A DNA stretch of 64,000 nucleotides, from NCBI GenBank assembly GCA_947494925.1, contig CANLWS010000003.1, positions 186,001 through 250,000 of the forward strand. The letters are read 5' to 3'. The position numbers and the translations under genes were made by a program. This document shows positions 26,842 to 35,883 of this stretch, in pieces (the first letter of the stretch is position 1; each line of letters opens with the position of its first letter). This stretch comes from an uncultured Alteromonadaceae bacterium (GTDB taxonomy: Bacteria; Pseudomonadota; Gammaproteobacteria; Enterobacterales; Alteromonadaceae). The notes under the pieces were generated by a model, which was not told the origin of the DNA, searched no databases, and saw nothing but the letters and a program-made list of their open reading frames with translations.

Positions 26842-27714
26842 ATGACAAATCACTATCCCTGGCCCGACAACAAACGCCTGGCAATGTCCTTGGTGGTAAA
26901 TGTGGAAGAGGGTTCGGAATACAGCATCAAGGAAGGTGACAAAGGCATGGAGCCGGTGGACGAGCTACAGGTTCATCTGAAAAAGCCGATGCGCAACTAC
27001 GGTAACGAATCAAATTACCAATACGGTATTAACGAAGGTGCACCTCGCATCATCAAGTTACTGGACAATTACAATGTCCCAGCCACCTGGACAGCGGCGG
27101 CACTGAGTTTGGAACGTGCCCCTTTTATTGCTGAAGCTATTAAACGTCGTGGAGACGAAGCCTGCTCACACGGTTATCGATGGGTGTTTCAGTTCCGTAT
27201 GGACGAAGCCGAAGAGCGTCAATTTATTCGCGATGCTGTCAACAGCATTAAAAAGACCACTGGCAAACGTCCGTTGGGTTGGTTGTCGCGGTACCTGTTA
27301 ACGGAAAATACGCGTCGTTTGTTGCAGGAAGAAGGGTTTCTTTATCACATGGATGATTATAGTGCTGATGCGCCATTTTGGGATGCAGTAGCAGGGTCAG
27401 ATAATCCCATGGTTATTGTGCCTTATGCGTTGGATTCAAATGATATGAAAATGTGGGTCGCTCCGTCACTCACTCCTGAAGATTGGCTGAAATACGCCAA
27501 AGACACCTTTGATGTGCTGTATGAAGAGGGGGCCGATCAACCGAGAATGATGAGTCTGGGGTTGCACCTAAGGATCATAGGCCGTCCTGGCCGGATCTGG
27601 GCCTTGGAAGAGTTTCTGCGTTATGTCACCGGTAAAAGGGATGTGTGGTTTACCACTCGCGAAGCAATAGCAGAGCACTTTAAACGTAATGTGCCAGCAG
27701 GTAGCCAAAAATGA
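26842..27714 (+). CDS. PuuE/NodB-type hydrolase (third copy in window)
   Basis: 290 residues from the ATG at 26842, where homologues begin (TNHYPWPDNKRLAMSLVVNVEEG). Motifs: RNYGNESNYQYGINEGAPRIIKLLDNY, ACSHGYRWVFQF (as in the ASHGWRW motif of PuuE allantoinase), PLGWLSRYLLTENTRRL and SLGLHLRIIGRPGRIWALEEFL. It is therefore probably a cytosolic ring-opening amidohydrolase of the allantoinase/imidase type rather than a polysaccharide deacetylase. It overlaps the CitE-like gene by four bases. Two relatives lie at 14397-16261 next to an isochorismatase-fold amidase. Confidence 0.8.
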   Translation: MTNHYPWPDNKRLAMSLVVNVEEGSEYSIKEGDKGMEPVDELQVHLKKPMRNYGNESNYQYGINEGAPRIIKLLDNYNVPATWTAAALSLERAPFIAEAIKRRGDEACSHGYRWVFQFRMDEAEERQFIRDAVNSIKKTTGKRPLGWLSRYLLTENTRRLLQEEGFLYHMDDYSADAPFWDAVAGSDNPMVIVPYALDSNDMKMWVAPSLTPEDWLKYAKDTFDVLYEEGADQPRMMSLGLHLRIIGRPGRIWALEEFLRYVTGKRDVWFTTREAIAEHFKRNVPAGSQK

Positions 27715-28535
27715 ACATGATGCTGCGATCCTTACTTTTCGTACCCGGTTCAAGACCGGAGCGATTCGAGAAAGCGTTGAACTCTGGTGCCGACATGATT
27801 TGTATCGATCTTGAAGATGCGGTGCTACCGCGAGATAAAGTGTTGGCCAGGCAAGCAGTGGTGTCATTTATTAAACAACACCCTGGTATTTGCGTTCGGA
27901 TCAATCCAACCTCTACAGACACCGGTATGCAGGACCTTGCTGCCCTGTCAGCCAATAAGCCGGCTGCGGTTATGTTGGCCAAGTGCGACAATGTAGAAGA
28001 CGTCGAACTCGCTCAGCAATTACTCGGATGTGCACAAACCACCATCATTCCGCTAATCGAAACGATCAACGGGCTGGAAAATGCAGCTGAAATTGCGGCT
28101 GCATCTGGTGCGGTTAAAGCCATGATGTTAGGTGGCGCAGATATGGCCGCTGAGTTGGGCTGTGAATTCAGTTACGAGCCTTTGTTGTATGTTCGCAGTC
28201 AATTGGTGGTTGCCGCTGCCAAAGCAGGAGTCAGCCTGATCGATGTGCCTTTTGTAGATATAAAAGACCAGACTGGTCTGGACCAGGAAACCCGAAAAGT
28301 CAGGGCATTAGGATTTGCCGCAAAAGCCGCCATTCACCCAAATCAGATACCGACCATTCATCAGGCCTTTATGCCTACGGAAGCTCAAATTGAATACGCA
28401 CAAGCCGTGATGGAAGCTGTAGATAGTCCCGATGCTGGTGTCGTGGTGGTCAAAGGGCGAATGGTAGACAGACCTATCATATTGGCCAGTCAGCGTGTTT
28501 TAGCACTTGCTGAAATGGTTAATAAAAACGGTTAA
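27711..28535 (+). CDS. HpcH/HpaI aldolase / CitE-type acyl-CoA lyase
   Basis: 274 residues. CitE-like TIM barrel: RSLLFVPGSRPERFEKALNSGADMICIDLEDAVLPRDKVLAR (binding loop and the Glu-Asp metal site), VRINP, VMLAKCDNVEDVELA, IPLIETINGLENA, MLGGADMAAELG and the end GFAAKAAIHPNQIP. The family cleaves (S)- or (R)-citramalyl-CoA, malyl-CoA or beta-methylmalyl-CoA into acetyl- or propionyl-CoA plus pyruvate or glyoxylate. The neighbours (MaoC hydratase, acyl-CoA dehydrogenase, CoA-transferases) point to a citramalyl- or methylmalyl-CoA lyase. The start overlaps the upstream stop (ATGA). Confidence 0.88.
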   Translation: MNMMLRSLLFVPGSRPERFEKALNSGADMICIDLEDAVLPRDKVLARQAVVSFIKQHPGICVRINPTSTDTGMQDLAALSANKPAAVMLAKCDNVEDVELAQQLLGCAQTTIIPLIETINGLENAAEIAAASGAVKAMMLGGADMAAELGCEFSYEPLLYVRSQLVVAAAKAGVSLIDVPFVDIKDQTGLDQETRKVRALGFAAKAAIHPNQIPTIHQAFMPTEAQIEYAQAVMEAVDSPDAGVVVVKGRMVDRPIILASQRVLALAEMVNKNG

Positions 28536-28574
28536 AAATTTTCAATTTACGCGCATTAATCAAGAGACTTAAGC

Positions 28575-29093
28575 ATGGTAAAAAACGTGAAAAAAGTCGG
28601 TGAAAACCGCTATAGAGAGACCTTTGGTCGCTGTTACGAAGACTTTAATGTAGGTGATATCTACGAGCACAGGCCAGGTCGCACCATCACCAAAACGGAC
28701 AACACTTGGTTCACCTTGTTGACCATGAATACTCATCCTATGCATTTTGACGATGAATACGCCAGAGCAAGTGAATTTGGTAAATGTATTGTTTGTTCAC
28801 CTTTTACCGTTGCGCTAATGGTTGGAATGAGCGTGACAGACGTCAGCCAAAAAGCTATTGCCAATCTCGGCTGGGATGACATCAAACTGACCTATCCATT
28901 GTTTGAAGACGACACCCTGACAGCAGAATCAGAAGTACTGGATAAACGTGAGTCAAAGTCCCGGCCAGGGGCAGGGATCGTGACAGTCAAAACCACAGGA
29001 TTTAATCAGGATGGCAAAGTGGTTTGCCACTTTGTCCGAAAAATGCTGATTGCCAAACAAGGGCATTCAGTTGAAGAAAAAGTTAATTATTAG
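28575..29093 (+). CDS. MaoC-type enoyl-CoA hydratase
   Basis: 172 residues, a single hotdog domain with the hydratase-2 motif in MNTHPMHFDDEYARASEFG (His and Asp of the catalytic pair). GRCYEDFNVGDIYEHRPGRTITKTDNTWFTLLT is the standard MaoC opening. Mycobacterial Rv2499c, beside a CitE lyase (Rv2498c) and an acyl-CoA dehydrogenase, has the same size and context and acts on itaconyl-CoA, and mesaconyl-CoA hydratases are further relatives. By analogy this enzyme probably hydrates an unsaturated C5-type dicarboxylyl-CoA for the lyase. It is 39 bases from the lyase gene. Confidence 0.86.
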   Translation: MVKNVKKVGENRYRETFGRCYEDFNVGDIYEHRPGRTITKTDNTWFTLLTMNTHPMHFDDEYARASEFGKCIVCSPFTVALMVGMSVTDVSQKAIANLGWDDIKLTYPLFEDDTLTAESEVLDKRESKSRPGAGIVTVKTTGFNQDGKVVCHFVRKMLIAKQGHSVEEKVNY

Positions 29094-29114
29094 TAAGCAA
29101 AGAGGTCGCTAGCA

Positions 29115-30290
29115 ATGTCTGACGCATGGTCCAAGGAAGATGAAAACGCAATCCTGGATATGATCAACAAGTGGGTTGAAAACGAAGTTCGCCCAATCGC
29201 CAAAGAATATGATCAGGAGGATAAATACCCCCACGGGCTGGTTGAACAGATGAAAGAGCTGGGATTGTTTGGCGCAACAGTTGGTGAAGCTTATGGTGGT
29301 ATGGGGCTGCCCGCATCCATTTACGCCAAAATCGTCATGAAAGTCGCTTCAGCCTGGATGGCGCCAGGTGGCATTTTTAATTCCCACCTTATTCAGGCAT
29401 CGGCCATAGAGCGCTGTGGCACGGAACAGCAAAGACAGCGATTTCTGCCGCGCATGGTAACAGGTGAAATGCGCGGAGGTATTGCTCTCACGGAACCTAA
29501 TGCCGGTACTGATTTACAAGCCATTCGGACGGTTGCAATTCGTGATGGTGAAGACTACATCATTAACGGCGCCAAGACCTGGATCACCAATTCTCTTAAT
29601 GGAAACTCCCTGGCTGTGCTGGTTAAAACCGACCCTGATGCGGTGCCTGCTCACAAAGGTACCAGTATGTTTATTGTTGAAACCAAAGATTCGGAAGGGA
29701 ACTTCATTGCGGGTGTAAGTGTTTCGAAAATGAAGAAGCTGGGCTATCGGGCAATTGACACCTGTGAAGTGGTGTTTGACAACGTCAGAGTGCCTGCAGC
29801 TAACCTGATCGGAGAACAGGAAGGAAGGGGTTTTGTTCAGGCTGTTGGTGGGTTGGAGCTTGGTCGAATAAATATCGCCGCCCGTGGCGCTGGTATCGCA
29901 CAAGGTGCCACCGAACTGGCAGTGCGTTATGCGCAGGAAAGGGAAACCTTTGGTAAACCTATCTGTAAACATCAGGCAATCCAATTGAAGCTAGGGGAAA
30001 TGGCCACGCAGGTGGAAGCAGCCCGGTTACTGATTGAACAAGCTGCAGCGAAATACGATGCCCACGAACGTTGTGACATGGAAGCTGGCATGGCCAAGTA
30101 TTTCGGTTCGGAAGCGGGCGTTTTTTGTGCCAACGAAGCCATGCGTATTTTTGGAGGATACAGCTACTCGGTTGAATATGATATTGAGCGTTATTATCGC
30201 GATGCCATGCTGATGTGCATTGGTGAAGGAACCAATGAAATGCAGCGGATAATCATTGCCAAGCAACTGATTGAAAGACACAAAATTTAG
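29115..30290 (+). CDS. Acyl-CoA dehydrogenase (FAD)
   Basis: 391 residues, full-length acyl-CoA dehydrogenase. ALTEPNAGTDLQAIRT is the FAD/substrate loop, NGAKTWITNS, IDTCEVVFDNVRVPAANLIGEQEGRGF, and RIFGGYSYSVEYDIERYYRDA near the C-terminus. The catalytic base is probably Glu371 in IGEGTNEMQ, the usual place for short- and medium-chain enzymes. GAGG lies upstream. In context it would introduce the double bond hydrated by the MaoC protein. It is close in context to methylsuccinyl-CoA or glutaryl-CoA type substrates but this is inference. Confidence 0.9.
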   Translation: MSDAWSKEDENAILDMINKWVENEVRPIAKEYDQEDKYPHGLVEQMKELGLFGATVGEAYGGMGLPASIYAKIVMKVASAWMAPGGIFNSHLIQASAIERCGTEQQRQRFLPRMVTGEMRGGIALTEPNAGTDLQAIRTVAIRDGEDYIINGAKTWITNSLNGNSLAVLVKTDPDAVPAHKGTSMFIVETKDSEGNFIAGVSVSKMKKLGYRAIDTCEVVFDNVRVPAANLIGEQEGRGFVQAVGGLELGRINIAARGAGIAQGATELAVRYAQERETFGKPICKHQAIQLKLGEMATQVEAARLLIEQAAAKYDAHERCDMEAGMAKYFGSEAGVFCANEAMRIFGGYSYSVEYDIERYYRDAMLMCIGEGTNEMQRIIIAKQLIERHKI

Positions 30291-30324
30291 TTAGCTGATG
30301 TAAATCAACGAGAGACTACTGACT

Positions 30325-31515
30325 ATGAATCAACTTCCTCTTAAGGGAATACGAATTATCGCCGTGGAGCAATATGGCGCTGGACCCTATGGGTCAATGT
30401 ATCTGGCGGATATGGGTGCGGAAGTGATTAAGATCGAAAACCCTAGAATTGGTGGGGATGTCTCCCGTCAGACTGGACCATTCTTTCTAGGTGACAATGA
30501 CAGCTACTTTTTCCAGACATTTAATCTGAATAAAAAGAGTCTGACGCTGGATCTGAAAACTGAACAAGGACGTGAAATCTTTGAAAAGTTAGTGGCTAGC
30601 GCAGATGCAGTGACCAATAACCTTCGTGGTGACCAACCAGAAAAGTTGGGGATCACCTACGCGCAGTTAAAAACCATCAATCCAAGAATTGTCTGCGGGC
30701 ATTTATCTGCCTATGGGCGGGACAATGATCGCGCCAGTTGGCCTGGTTACGATTATTTGATGCAGGCCGAAGCCGGGTTAATGTCATTGACAGGTGAGCC
30801 GGATCAGCCGCCTGCCAGATTTGGCGTGTCTATGGTGGACTTTATGACTGGTGCTGTGGCATCACTTGGCTTGACTGCCGCCTTGTTAGGGGCTCATCGC
30901 ACGGGCCAGGGGCGTGATGTGGACGTTTCATTATTCGATGTTGCCTTACACCAATTGTCTTACCCTGCCACCTGGTATTTAAATGAGAAACATGTGGTCG
31001 AAAGGGTGGCTCGTTCTGCTCATCCCGCGACTGTGCCTTGTCAACTTTATAAAACGGCAGATAGCTTTGTTTTCCTGATGGCCATGACAGATAAATTCTG
31101 GAATGTGCTGGTGGATATCCTGCAGGATGAAGTCATTGCTGAGGAACGTTTTGGCAGTGTCGCATTGCGACGTGAGAACCGTGATTTTCTGACGCAGGAA
31201 ATTGATCGTGTTTTGTCTGCCCATCCAACCTCCTACTGGCTAGATACGCTCAAGGGCAAAATCCCCTGCGCACCGGTATACGATGTGCCAGAAGCACTTG
31301 ACAACAGTTATATCCGCGATATCGGTATGGTGCAGCAGGTGCCTCATCCACAAAACCCGGATATGGAGGTGCTGGCTAATCCTATCAAACTGGATGGTAA
31401 GAGATTGTCAGGAAAACCCTCAGGTGCAATGGGCGAGGATACTAGGGCACTGCTTTCAGAGTTGGGATATGACGAGTCAGCCGTGCAATTGCTCAAACAA
31501 TCAGGCGCGATTTAG
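30325..31515 (+). CDS. Class III CoA-transferase (CaiB/BaiF), first copy
   Basis: 396 residues with the family opening LPLKGIRIIAVEQYGAGPYGSMYLADMGAEVIKIENP and the catalytic aspartate at D172 (SMVDFMTGAVAS). The domain around GRDVDVSLFDVALHQLS is typical. Such enzymes form interlocked dimers that move CoA between carboxylic acids. It lies 34 bases after the dehydrogenase gene and nine bases before a second CoA-transferase gene, so both are likely subunits of one activity or two sequential transfers, such as activation of a free dicarboxylic acid. Confidence 0.9.
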   Translation: MNQLPLKGIRIIAVEQYGAGPYGSMYLADMGAEVIKIENPRIGGDVSRQTGPFFLGDNDSYFFQTFNLNKKSLTLDLKTEQGREIFEKLVASADAVTNNLRGDQPEKLGITYAQLKTINPRIVCGHLSAYGRDNDRASWPGYDYLMQAEAGLMSLTGEPDQPPARFGVSMVDFMTGAVASLGLTAALLGAHRTGQGRDVDVSLFDVALHQLSYPATWYLNEKHVVERVARSAHPATVPCQLYKTADSFVFLMAMTDKFWNVLVDILQDEVIAEERFGSVALRRENRDFLTQEIDRVLSAHPTSYWLDTLKGKIPCAPVYDVPEALDNSYIRDIGMVQQVPHPQNPDMEVLANPIKLDGKRLSGKPSGAMGEDTRALLSELGYDESAVQLLKQSGAI

Positions 31516-31524
31516 GAGGCTCAG

Positions 31525-32685
31525 ATGAAGCTAGCTGGTATTCGTGTCCTCGACCTGTCGTTATTTCTACCCGGTCCACATTTCACTATGATGATGGCGG
31601 ATCACGGTGCGGAAGTGATAGCTCTTGAACCACCAGGTGGTGAACCTGTGCGGAATGTGGGGCTAAAGCAAAACGGTGAATCAGTTTGGTTCAGAAATGT
31701 GTTCCGCGGAAAGAAAAGCCTTAACCTGAATCTCAAAAATGAAGCGGGCAAGCAGGCGTTTTATAAATTGTGCGAAAGCGTGGATGTGATCGTTGAAGCA
31801 TTTCGGCCTGGTGTGGTGGCGCGTCTGGGCATTGACTATGAGTGCATTCGAAAAATTAACCCTGGTATCGTGTATTGCAGCATTTCTGCATATGGCCAGA
31901 CTGGGCCAAAGCGCCTGGACCCAGCTCACGACTTGAGTGTTCAAGCTGACTCTGGAGCAGTATTTATTAATCAGGGCCAAGACGGCAATCCCGCTCAACC
32001 CGCGATGCCGGTTGCGGATATGGCTGGCAGTTTGATGGCATTCTCCGGTGTATTAATGGCGTTGTTAAAGTGTCAGCAAACCGGACAGGGTGATTATCTG
32101 GATATTTCCATGCAGGATTCGCTGGTGGCCTGGTATGCCAATGTGATGGGGCCTCCGTTTGCTGAAAATCGCTCACCCAACCCCCAGCAGGAACGCAGTT
32201 GGGGCGGCGCGGCCATGTACAACATCTATCAGACTCAGGATGGCAAGCACCTTACTTTAGGAGGTAGTGAGCTGAAATTTGCGCACAACTTGCTGACCGC
32301 ACTAGGGCGTGAAGATTTGATTGAGCTATGCAAACTTCCTCCGGGAGATGGGCAAGAACCGGTCAGAGCATTTTTCAAGAAGACTTTTGCAAGTCAATCG
32401 ATTAACCACTGGCAGACTTTCCTGAAACAGGTGGACGTCTGTTGGTCGCAGGTCAGAAGTCTTAACGAGGCTATCCGCGATCGACATTTAGCTGAGCGCG
32501 AAATGCTGCTCACCGATGAACAGGGCAATTACCATTTAGGTGTCCCAATCAAATTTCAAAATGAACCCGCAAAGCCGGATTTTGACTTGCCTGAATTTAG
32601 TCAGGACACGCAAAAAATCTTGCTGGAGCTGGGATATACCGAACCACAAATATTACAAATGCAAGCCGACAAGGCATTTCTATAA
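31525..32685 (+). CDS. Class III CoA-transferase (CaiB/BaiF), second copy
   Basis: 386 residues, paralogous to the preceding gene. Opening KLAGIRVLDLSLFLPGPHFTMMMADHGAEVIALEPP; catalytic aspartate at D165 (VADMAGSLMAFSGVLMAL). AGGAGG five bases before the ATG gives strong translation. A paired CaiB arrangement is known from intramolecular and intermolecular CoA transfer systems (for example mesaconyl-CoA C1-C4 transfer), which fits the hydratase/lyase genes upstream. Substrate inferred, not proven. Confidence 0.9.
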   Translation: MKLAGIRVLDLSLFLPGPHFTMMMADHGAEVIALEPPGGEPVRNVGLKQNGESVWFRNVFRGKKSLNLNLKNEAGKQAFYKLCESVDVIVEAFRPGVVARLGIDYECIRKINPGIVYCSISAYGQTGPKRLDPAHDLSVQADSGAVFINQGQDGNPAQPAMPVADMAGSLMAFSGVLMALLKCQQTGQGDYLDISMQDSLVAWYANVMGPPFAENRSPNPQQERSWGGAAMYNIYQTQDGKHLTLGGSELKFAHNLLTALGREDLIELCKLPPGDGQEPVRAFFKKTFASQSINHWQTFLKQVDVCWSQVRSLNEAIRDRHLAEREMLLTDEQGNYHLGVPIKFQNEPAKPDFDLPEFSQDTQKILLELGYTEPQILQMQADKAFL

Positions 32686-32695
32686 GAAGGTAACG

Positions 32696-33724
32696 ATGAA
32701 AAAACTATTCTGCGTATTAACCCTCGGATTCATGCTCAGTGGGTGCGCTTCCACCTCAGAAGATGTGTCGTCTGCTGCCAAAGTTGAAGATCCGATCCGC
32801 GAAGCTTTGCTGCATCAATGGTTTGCTGCTGAGTTCGATAATTATGAACAAAATTGGCAGGACAAAATAGACAAGGAAAAAGATCCTGACCTACAGGTTC
32901 ATGAACATATTCATCATGTCTTTGCCCCATTACCAACACCTGCCTTAACTGGCGAAACCTATTTTGTGAAGCAATACATGGATGGTGATCCCAGCAAAGT
33001 CTATCGCCAACGGCTTTATCAATTTGTTCGCAATGAGCAGAAGGGCGCCGTGCAGTTAAACATTTATCGTTTTAAGGATGAAGAAAAATTCCGGGATGCA
33101 CACTTAAATCCGTCGGTTTATGAAACTCTGTCTATGGACGAAATCACCACTTACCCTGGTTGTGAAGTCTACTGGAAATGGAATGGTGAGTATTTTGACG
33201 GCGAGATGGAGCACAATGCCTGCGCAATTAAATCCAGGCGCTCTGGCAAGATGCTGTATTTTAATGACACATTGAGACTGACTGAATCTGAAATCTGGAT
33301 TGCAGATACCGCCCATGACGAAGATGGTAATTATGTCTTCGGTAACAAAAAAGGTATTCCACATATTAATCGTAAGGTGACTTACTTTACCGGCTGGGGC
33401 GGCACACGAATCGGTGGTAAAGATGCGTCGGCTGACGCTAAATGGCACTTCACGCGCAATTTGCTGCTGCACAATGAAGGCCAGACTGTGCCGATCATTG
33501 ATGATGACACAGGTGAGAAAAGTGGTTATTCCATACAACTGGCTATGTTGACCTATCAAAATACCCGTGACCCTATTCTTAAATTCGGCCTTATTGACGA
33601 TGCAACCGGAAAAACAGTGACCTATATCTGGAGTGACAGGGACAACACCAAGACAGGCATGAATCTGCGTTGGATGCAAAGTGGCATTAAGAAAAAACAG
33701 GAACGTCCACACTTTAGTTTCTGA
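32696..33724 (+). CDS. CpcT/CpeT-like lipoprotein
   Basis: 342 residues from the ATG at 32696 (AAGAAGG five bases upstream); longer in-frame starts overlap the CoA-transferase gene and are unlikely. A lipoprotein signal ends at the Cys of MLSGCAS. The body resembles the CpcT/CpeT chromophore-lyase family: VYRQRLYQFVRNEQ, IYRFKDEEKFRDAHLNP, TTYPGCEVYWKWNGEYFDGEME, NACAI, and a DGNYVFGNKKGIPHI region where the family has GE-x-VWG. In cyanobacteria these attach phycocyanobilin or phycoerythrobilin to phycobiliproteins. There is no phycobiliprotein here, so a binding role for a pigment-like or hydrophobic ligand is more likely. The C-terminal third is not covered by the family. Confidence 0.78.
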   Translation: MKKLFCVLTLGFMLSGCASTSEDVSSAAKVEDPIREALLHQWFAAEFDNYEQNWQDKIDKEKDPDLQVHEHIHHVFAPLPTPALTGETYFVKQYMDGDPSKVYRQRLYQFVRNEQKGAVQLNIYRFKDEEKFRDAHLNPSVYETLSMDEITTYPGCEVYWKWNGEYFDGEMEHNACAIKSRRSGKMLYFNDTLRLTESEIWIADTAHDEDGNYVFGNKKGIPHINRKVTYFTGWGGTRIGGKDASADAKWHFTRNLLLHNEGQTVPIIDDDTGEKSGYSIQLAMLTYQNTRDPILKFGLIDDATGKTVTYIWSDRDNTKTGMNLRWMQSGIKKKQERPHFSF

Positions 33725-33739
33725 TGTTGAGACTGTGAT

Positions 33740-35146
33740 ATGAGCCGTGAAACCGTCATTCTCATTACGTTGCTGGCTTACAAACTGGTATTAATTGGCA
33801 TCGGTTTCTGGGCCAGTCGTCGAACGAGTAGCACAGAGGACTTCTTTATTGGTGGTAAAACCTTGGGCCCTTGGGTGGCGGCAGTTAGTTCATCAGCCAG
33901 TGCCTCCTCTGCCTGGAGCCTATTGGGTGTTAGCGGCGCGGCCTACATGCTTGGAATGTCGGCTTTATTACTATTCCCGGCCGTGGTCGGGGGGTATGTA
34001 TTTAATTGGTTGTGGCTGGCACCTCGCATCAGGGAGCTGGGAAATCATACCAACGCCATCACGCTAACCGAGTTACTGGCGGGAAAGTCTCCCTGGACAC
34101 GGGCGATTGCTATTGCCAGTAGCATGACGGTTGTTTTTTCGTTTGCATTTTACATTGCCGCGCAATTTCAGGCCGCTGGTGGTACTTTTTCCTCCAGCTT
34201 TGGCATGTCCATTGAAAGTGCTATGTTGACCGGCACCGTCATCATTCTGATCTACACCATGCTAGGTGGCTTTTGGGCAGTGAGTGTAACAGATACATTG
34301 CAAGGATTATTGATGGCGGTTGTGGCAATTATCTTGCCTCTCGCCGCACTTTGGGAAGTAGGCGGTCCCAATGCACTGCTTACGTCTTTGTCAGGGGGGT
34401 TCAATGCAGAACAATTGTCCTTGTCGGGAAGCTTTTATGGCTGGGCAGGGTTTGCGTTCGTTGTCGGTATGCTGGGGATCGGATTGGGTAATCCAGGCCA
34501 ACCTCATGTGGTAAACCGGTTTATGGCAATTCGTGATGACCGTGCAATGGCGTTGGGTAAAGTCATCGGTATAGCCTGGCCTAGCCTAGTCTATGGTGGA
34601 ATGTTGTTATTAGGGTTGTGTGCCAGGGTGTTGATACCGGTTAGTGCTGATAATGAGCAGGTGTTGTTCGAGGTGACAAACTTATTATTCCACCCAATAG
34701 CCGCAGGGGTTATTGTCGCTGCTGTATTGTCTGCCATTATGTCCACCGCCGATAGTCAATTATTGGTAGCCGCCTCATCCTTGTCATATGATTTAAAGCA
34801 ACAGACGGATGCAAAAAAAGGTTTGGTCATCTCGCGACTGACGGTAGTTGTGATGTGTGTTGTGTCACTGTCCATCGCCTTATTTGCACCTGAAGCCATA
34901 TTTACCCGTGTGCTGTTTGCCTGGGCAGCCATAGGCGCAGCGTTCGGCCCGTTGCTCATTGTGTTATTGCTCGGCTATCAGGTAAAAGGGCAATATAGAT
35001 TTTTGGCAATTCTCACCGGATTCTCTCTCACGGTAATTTTCAGCTGGATGGAAAATACGCCGGGAGATATTGTAGAACGTCTAGTGCCTTTCGCATTAGC
35101 GTTTGTTATTGCCTGGATTGGAAGAGAAAAGAACAGGCGCATTTAG
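33740..35146 (+). CDS. Sodium/solute symporter (SSS family, PutP-like)
   Basis: 468 residues with 12-13 membrane helices. RRTSSTEDFFIGGKTLGPW is the family N-terminal motif, followed by SSSASASSAWSLLGVSGAAY, and ADSQLLVAASSLSYDL in the sodium-site helix near residue 335-350. The family imports proline, sugars, pantothenate, or carboxylates with sodium. It lies 15 bases after the lipoprotein gene, so it is part of the operon and probably imports the substrate or an intermediate across the inner membrane. Confidence 0.9.
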   Translation: MSRETVILITLLAYKLVLIGIGFWASRRTSSTEDFFIGGKTLGPWVAAVSSSASASSAWSLLGVSGAAYMLGMSALLLFPAVVGGYVFNWLWLAPRIRELGNHTNAITLTELLAGKSPWTRAIAIASSMTVVFSFAFYIAAQFQAAGGTFSSSFGMSIESAMLTGTVIILIYTMLGGFWAVSVTDTLQGLLMAVVAIILPLAALWEVGGPNALLTSLSGGFNAEQLSLSGSFYGWAGFAFVVGMLGIGLGNPGQPHVVNRFMAIRDDRAMALGKVIGIAWPSLVYGGMLLLGLCARVLIPVSADNEQVLFEVTNLLFHPIAAGVIVAAVLSAIMSTADSQLLVAASSLSYDLKQQTDAKKGLVISRLTVVVMCVVSLSIALFAPEAIFTRVLFAWAAIGAAFGPLLIVLLLGYQVKGQYRFLAILTGFSLTVIFSWMENTPGDIVERLVPFALAFVIAWIGREKNRRI

Positions 35147-35227
35147 ATACAATTTAACAGATGACTTTCACGTTGGTTTTACGTAAATATGTTCCCATGG
35201 AAATTCGCGTTATTAGGGACAACATTT

Positions 35228-35812
35228 ATGCGGGCATTTATCTTTATTTCTTCTTTGTTTATTTCACTCAACGGATGGTCACAATCTGCCGAGCGTTATT
35301 CTATCGATCAGGGAATACATACCATTGGCATAGGTGGTGGGTATGGCAGCATCAATGGCAATCTTGCTGACAGTATCGACAACAATCAAGGTGCGTGGGC
35401 GTTTTATTATAATTATGCTTTGGATAGCACTTACAGCGTCGAAGTCAGTTACAACACAGGCGATACGGATAATGCATTTTGTATTCTGTGCGGATTATTT
35501 GAAAGTGATTTAGAAATTAATAATCAGAAGTATGAAACCATCATATTGAGTGGACGCGGGACTGTACCGCTTTCACAAAGGTGGTATCTGTTTTCCAAAG
35601 TTGGTTTAAATCGCTACGATAGTCGGGCATACAGACGTCATGAAGGTCGGAACTTTTATCTACCTAGTGAAAATGGCATCGGATTCTATGGTGCTGCCGG
35701 GATAGAGTTCAGAGCATACAATGGCTTCGGCGTAAATTTCGAACTTCACTATCTGGATATGGGGAAAATTGATAGCAGTGCAGGCATGATCAACCTGAGT
35801 TATCTATTTTAG
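35228..35812 (+). CDS. Small outer-membrane beta-barrel-like protein
   Basis: 194 residues from the ATG at 35228, which begins a signal peptide MRAFIFISSLFISLNGWSQSA; the in-frame ATG at 35189 would put a polar stretch in front. The mature part has alternating beta strands with GGGYGSINGNLADSI, SYNTGDTD and a final aromatic residue (LSYLF), as in OmpA/OmpW-type small barrels. Its place at the 3' end of the catabolic operon suggests a role in passage through the outer membrane. Family not firmly identified. Confidence 0.68.
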   Translation: MRAFIFISSLFISLNGWSQSAERYSIDQGIHTIGIGGGYGSINGNLADSIDNNQGAWAFYYNYALDSTYSVEVSYNTGDTDNAFCILCGLFESDLEINNQKYETIILSGRGTVPLSQRWYLFSKVGLNRYDSRAYRRHEGRNFYLPSENGIGFYGAAGIEFRAYNGFGVNFELHYLDMGKIDSSAGMINLSYLF

Positions 35813-35883
35813 CGAAGTTAATCAATCGTTTGTAAAATCATGGCTTTATCCTAAACTGGTTTTTTACCTTTCAGGAGAAGGCT

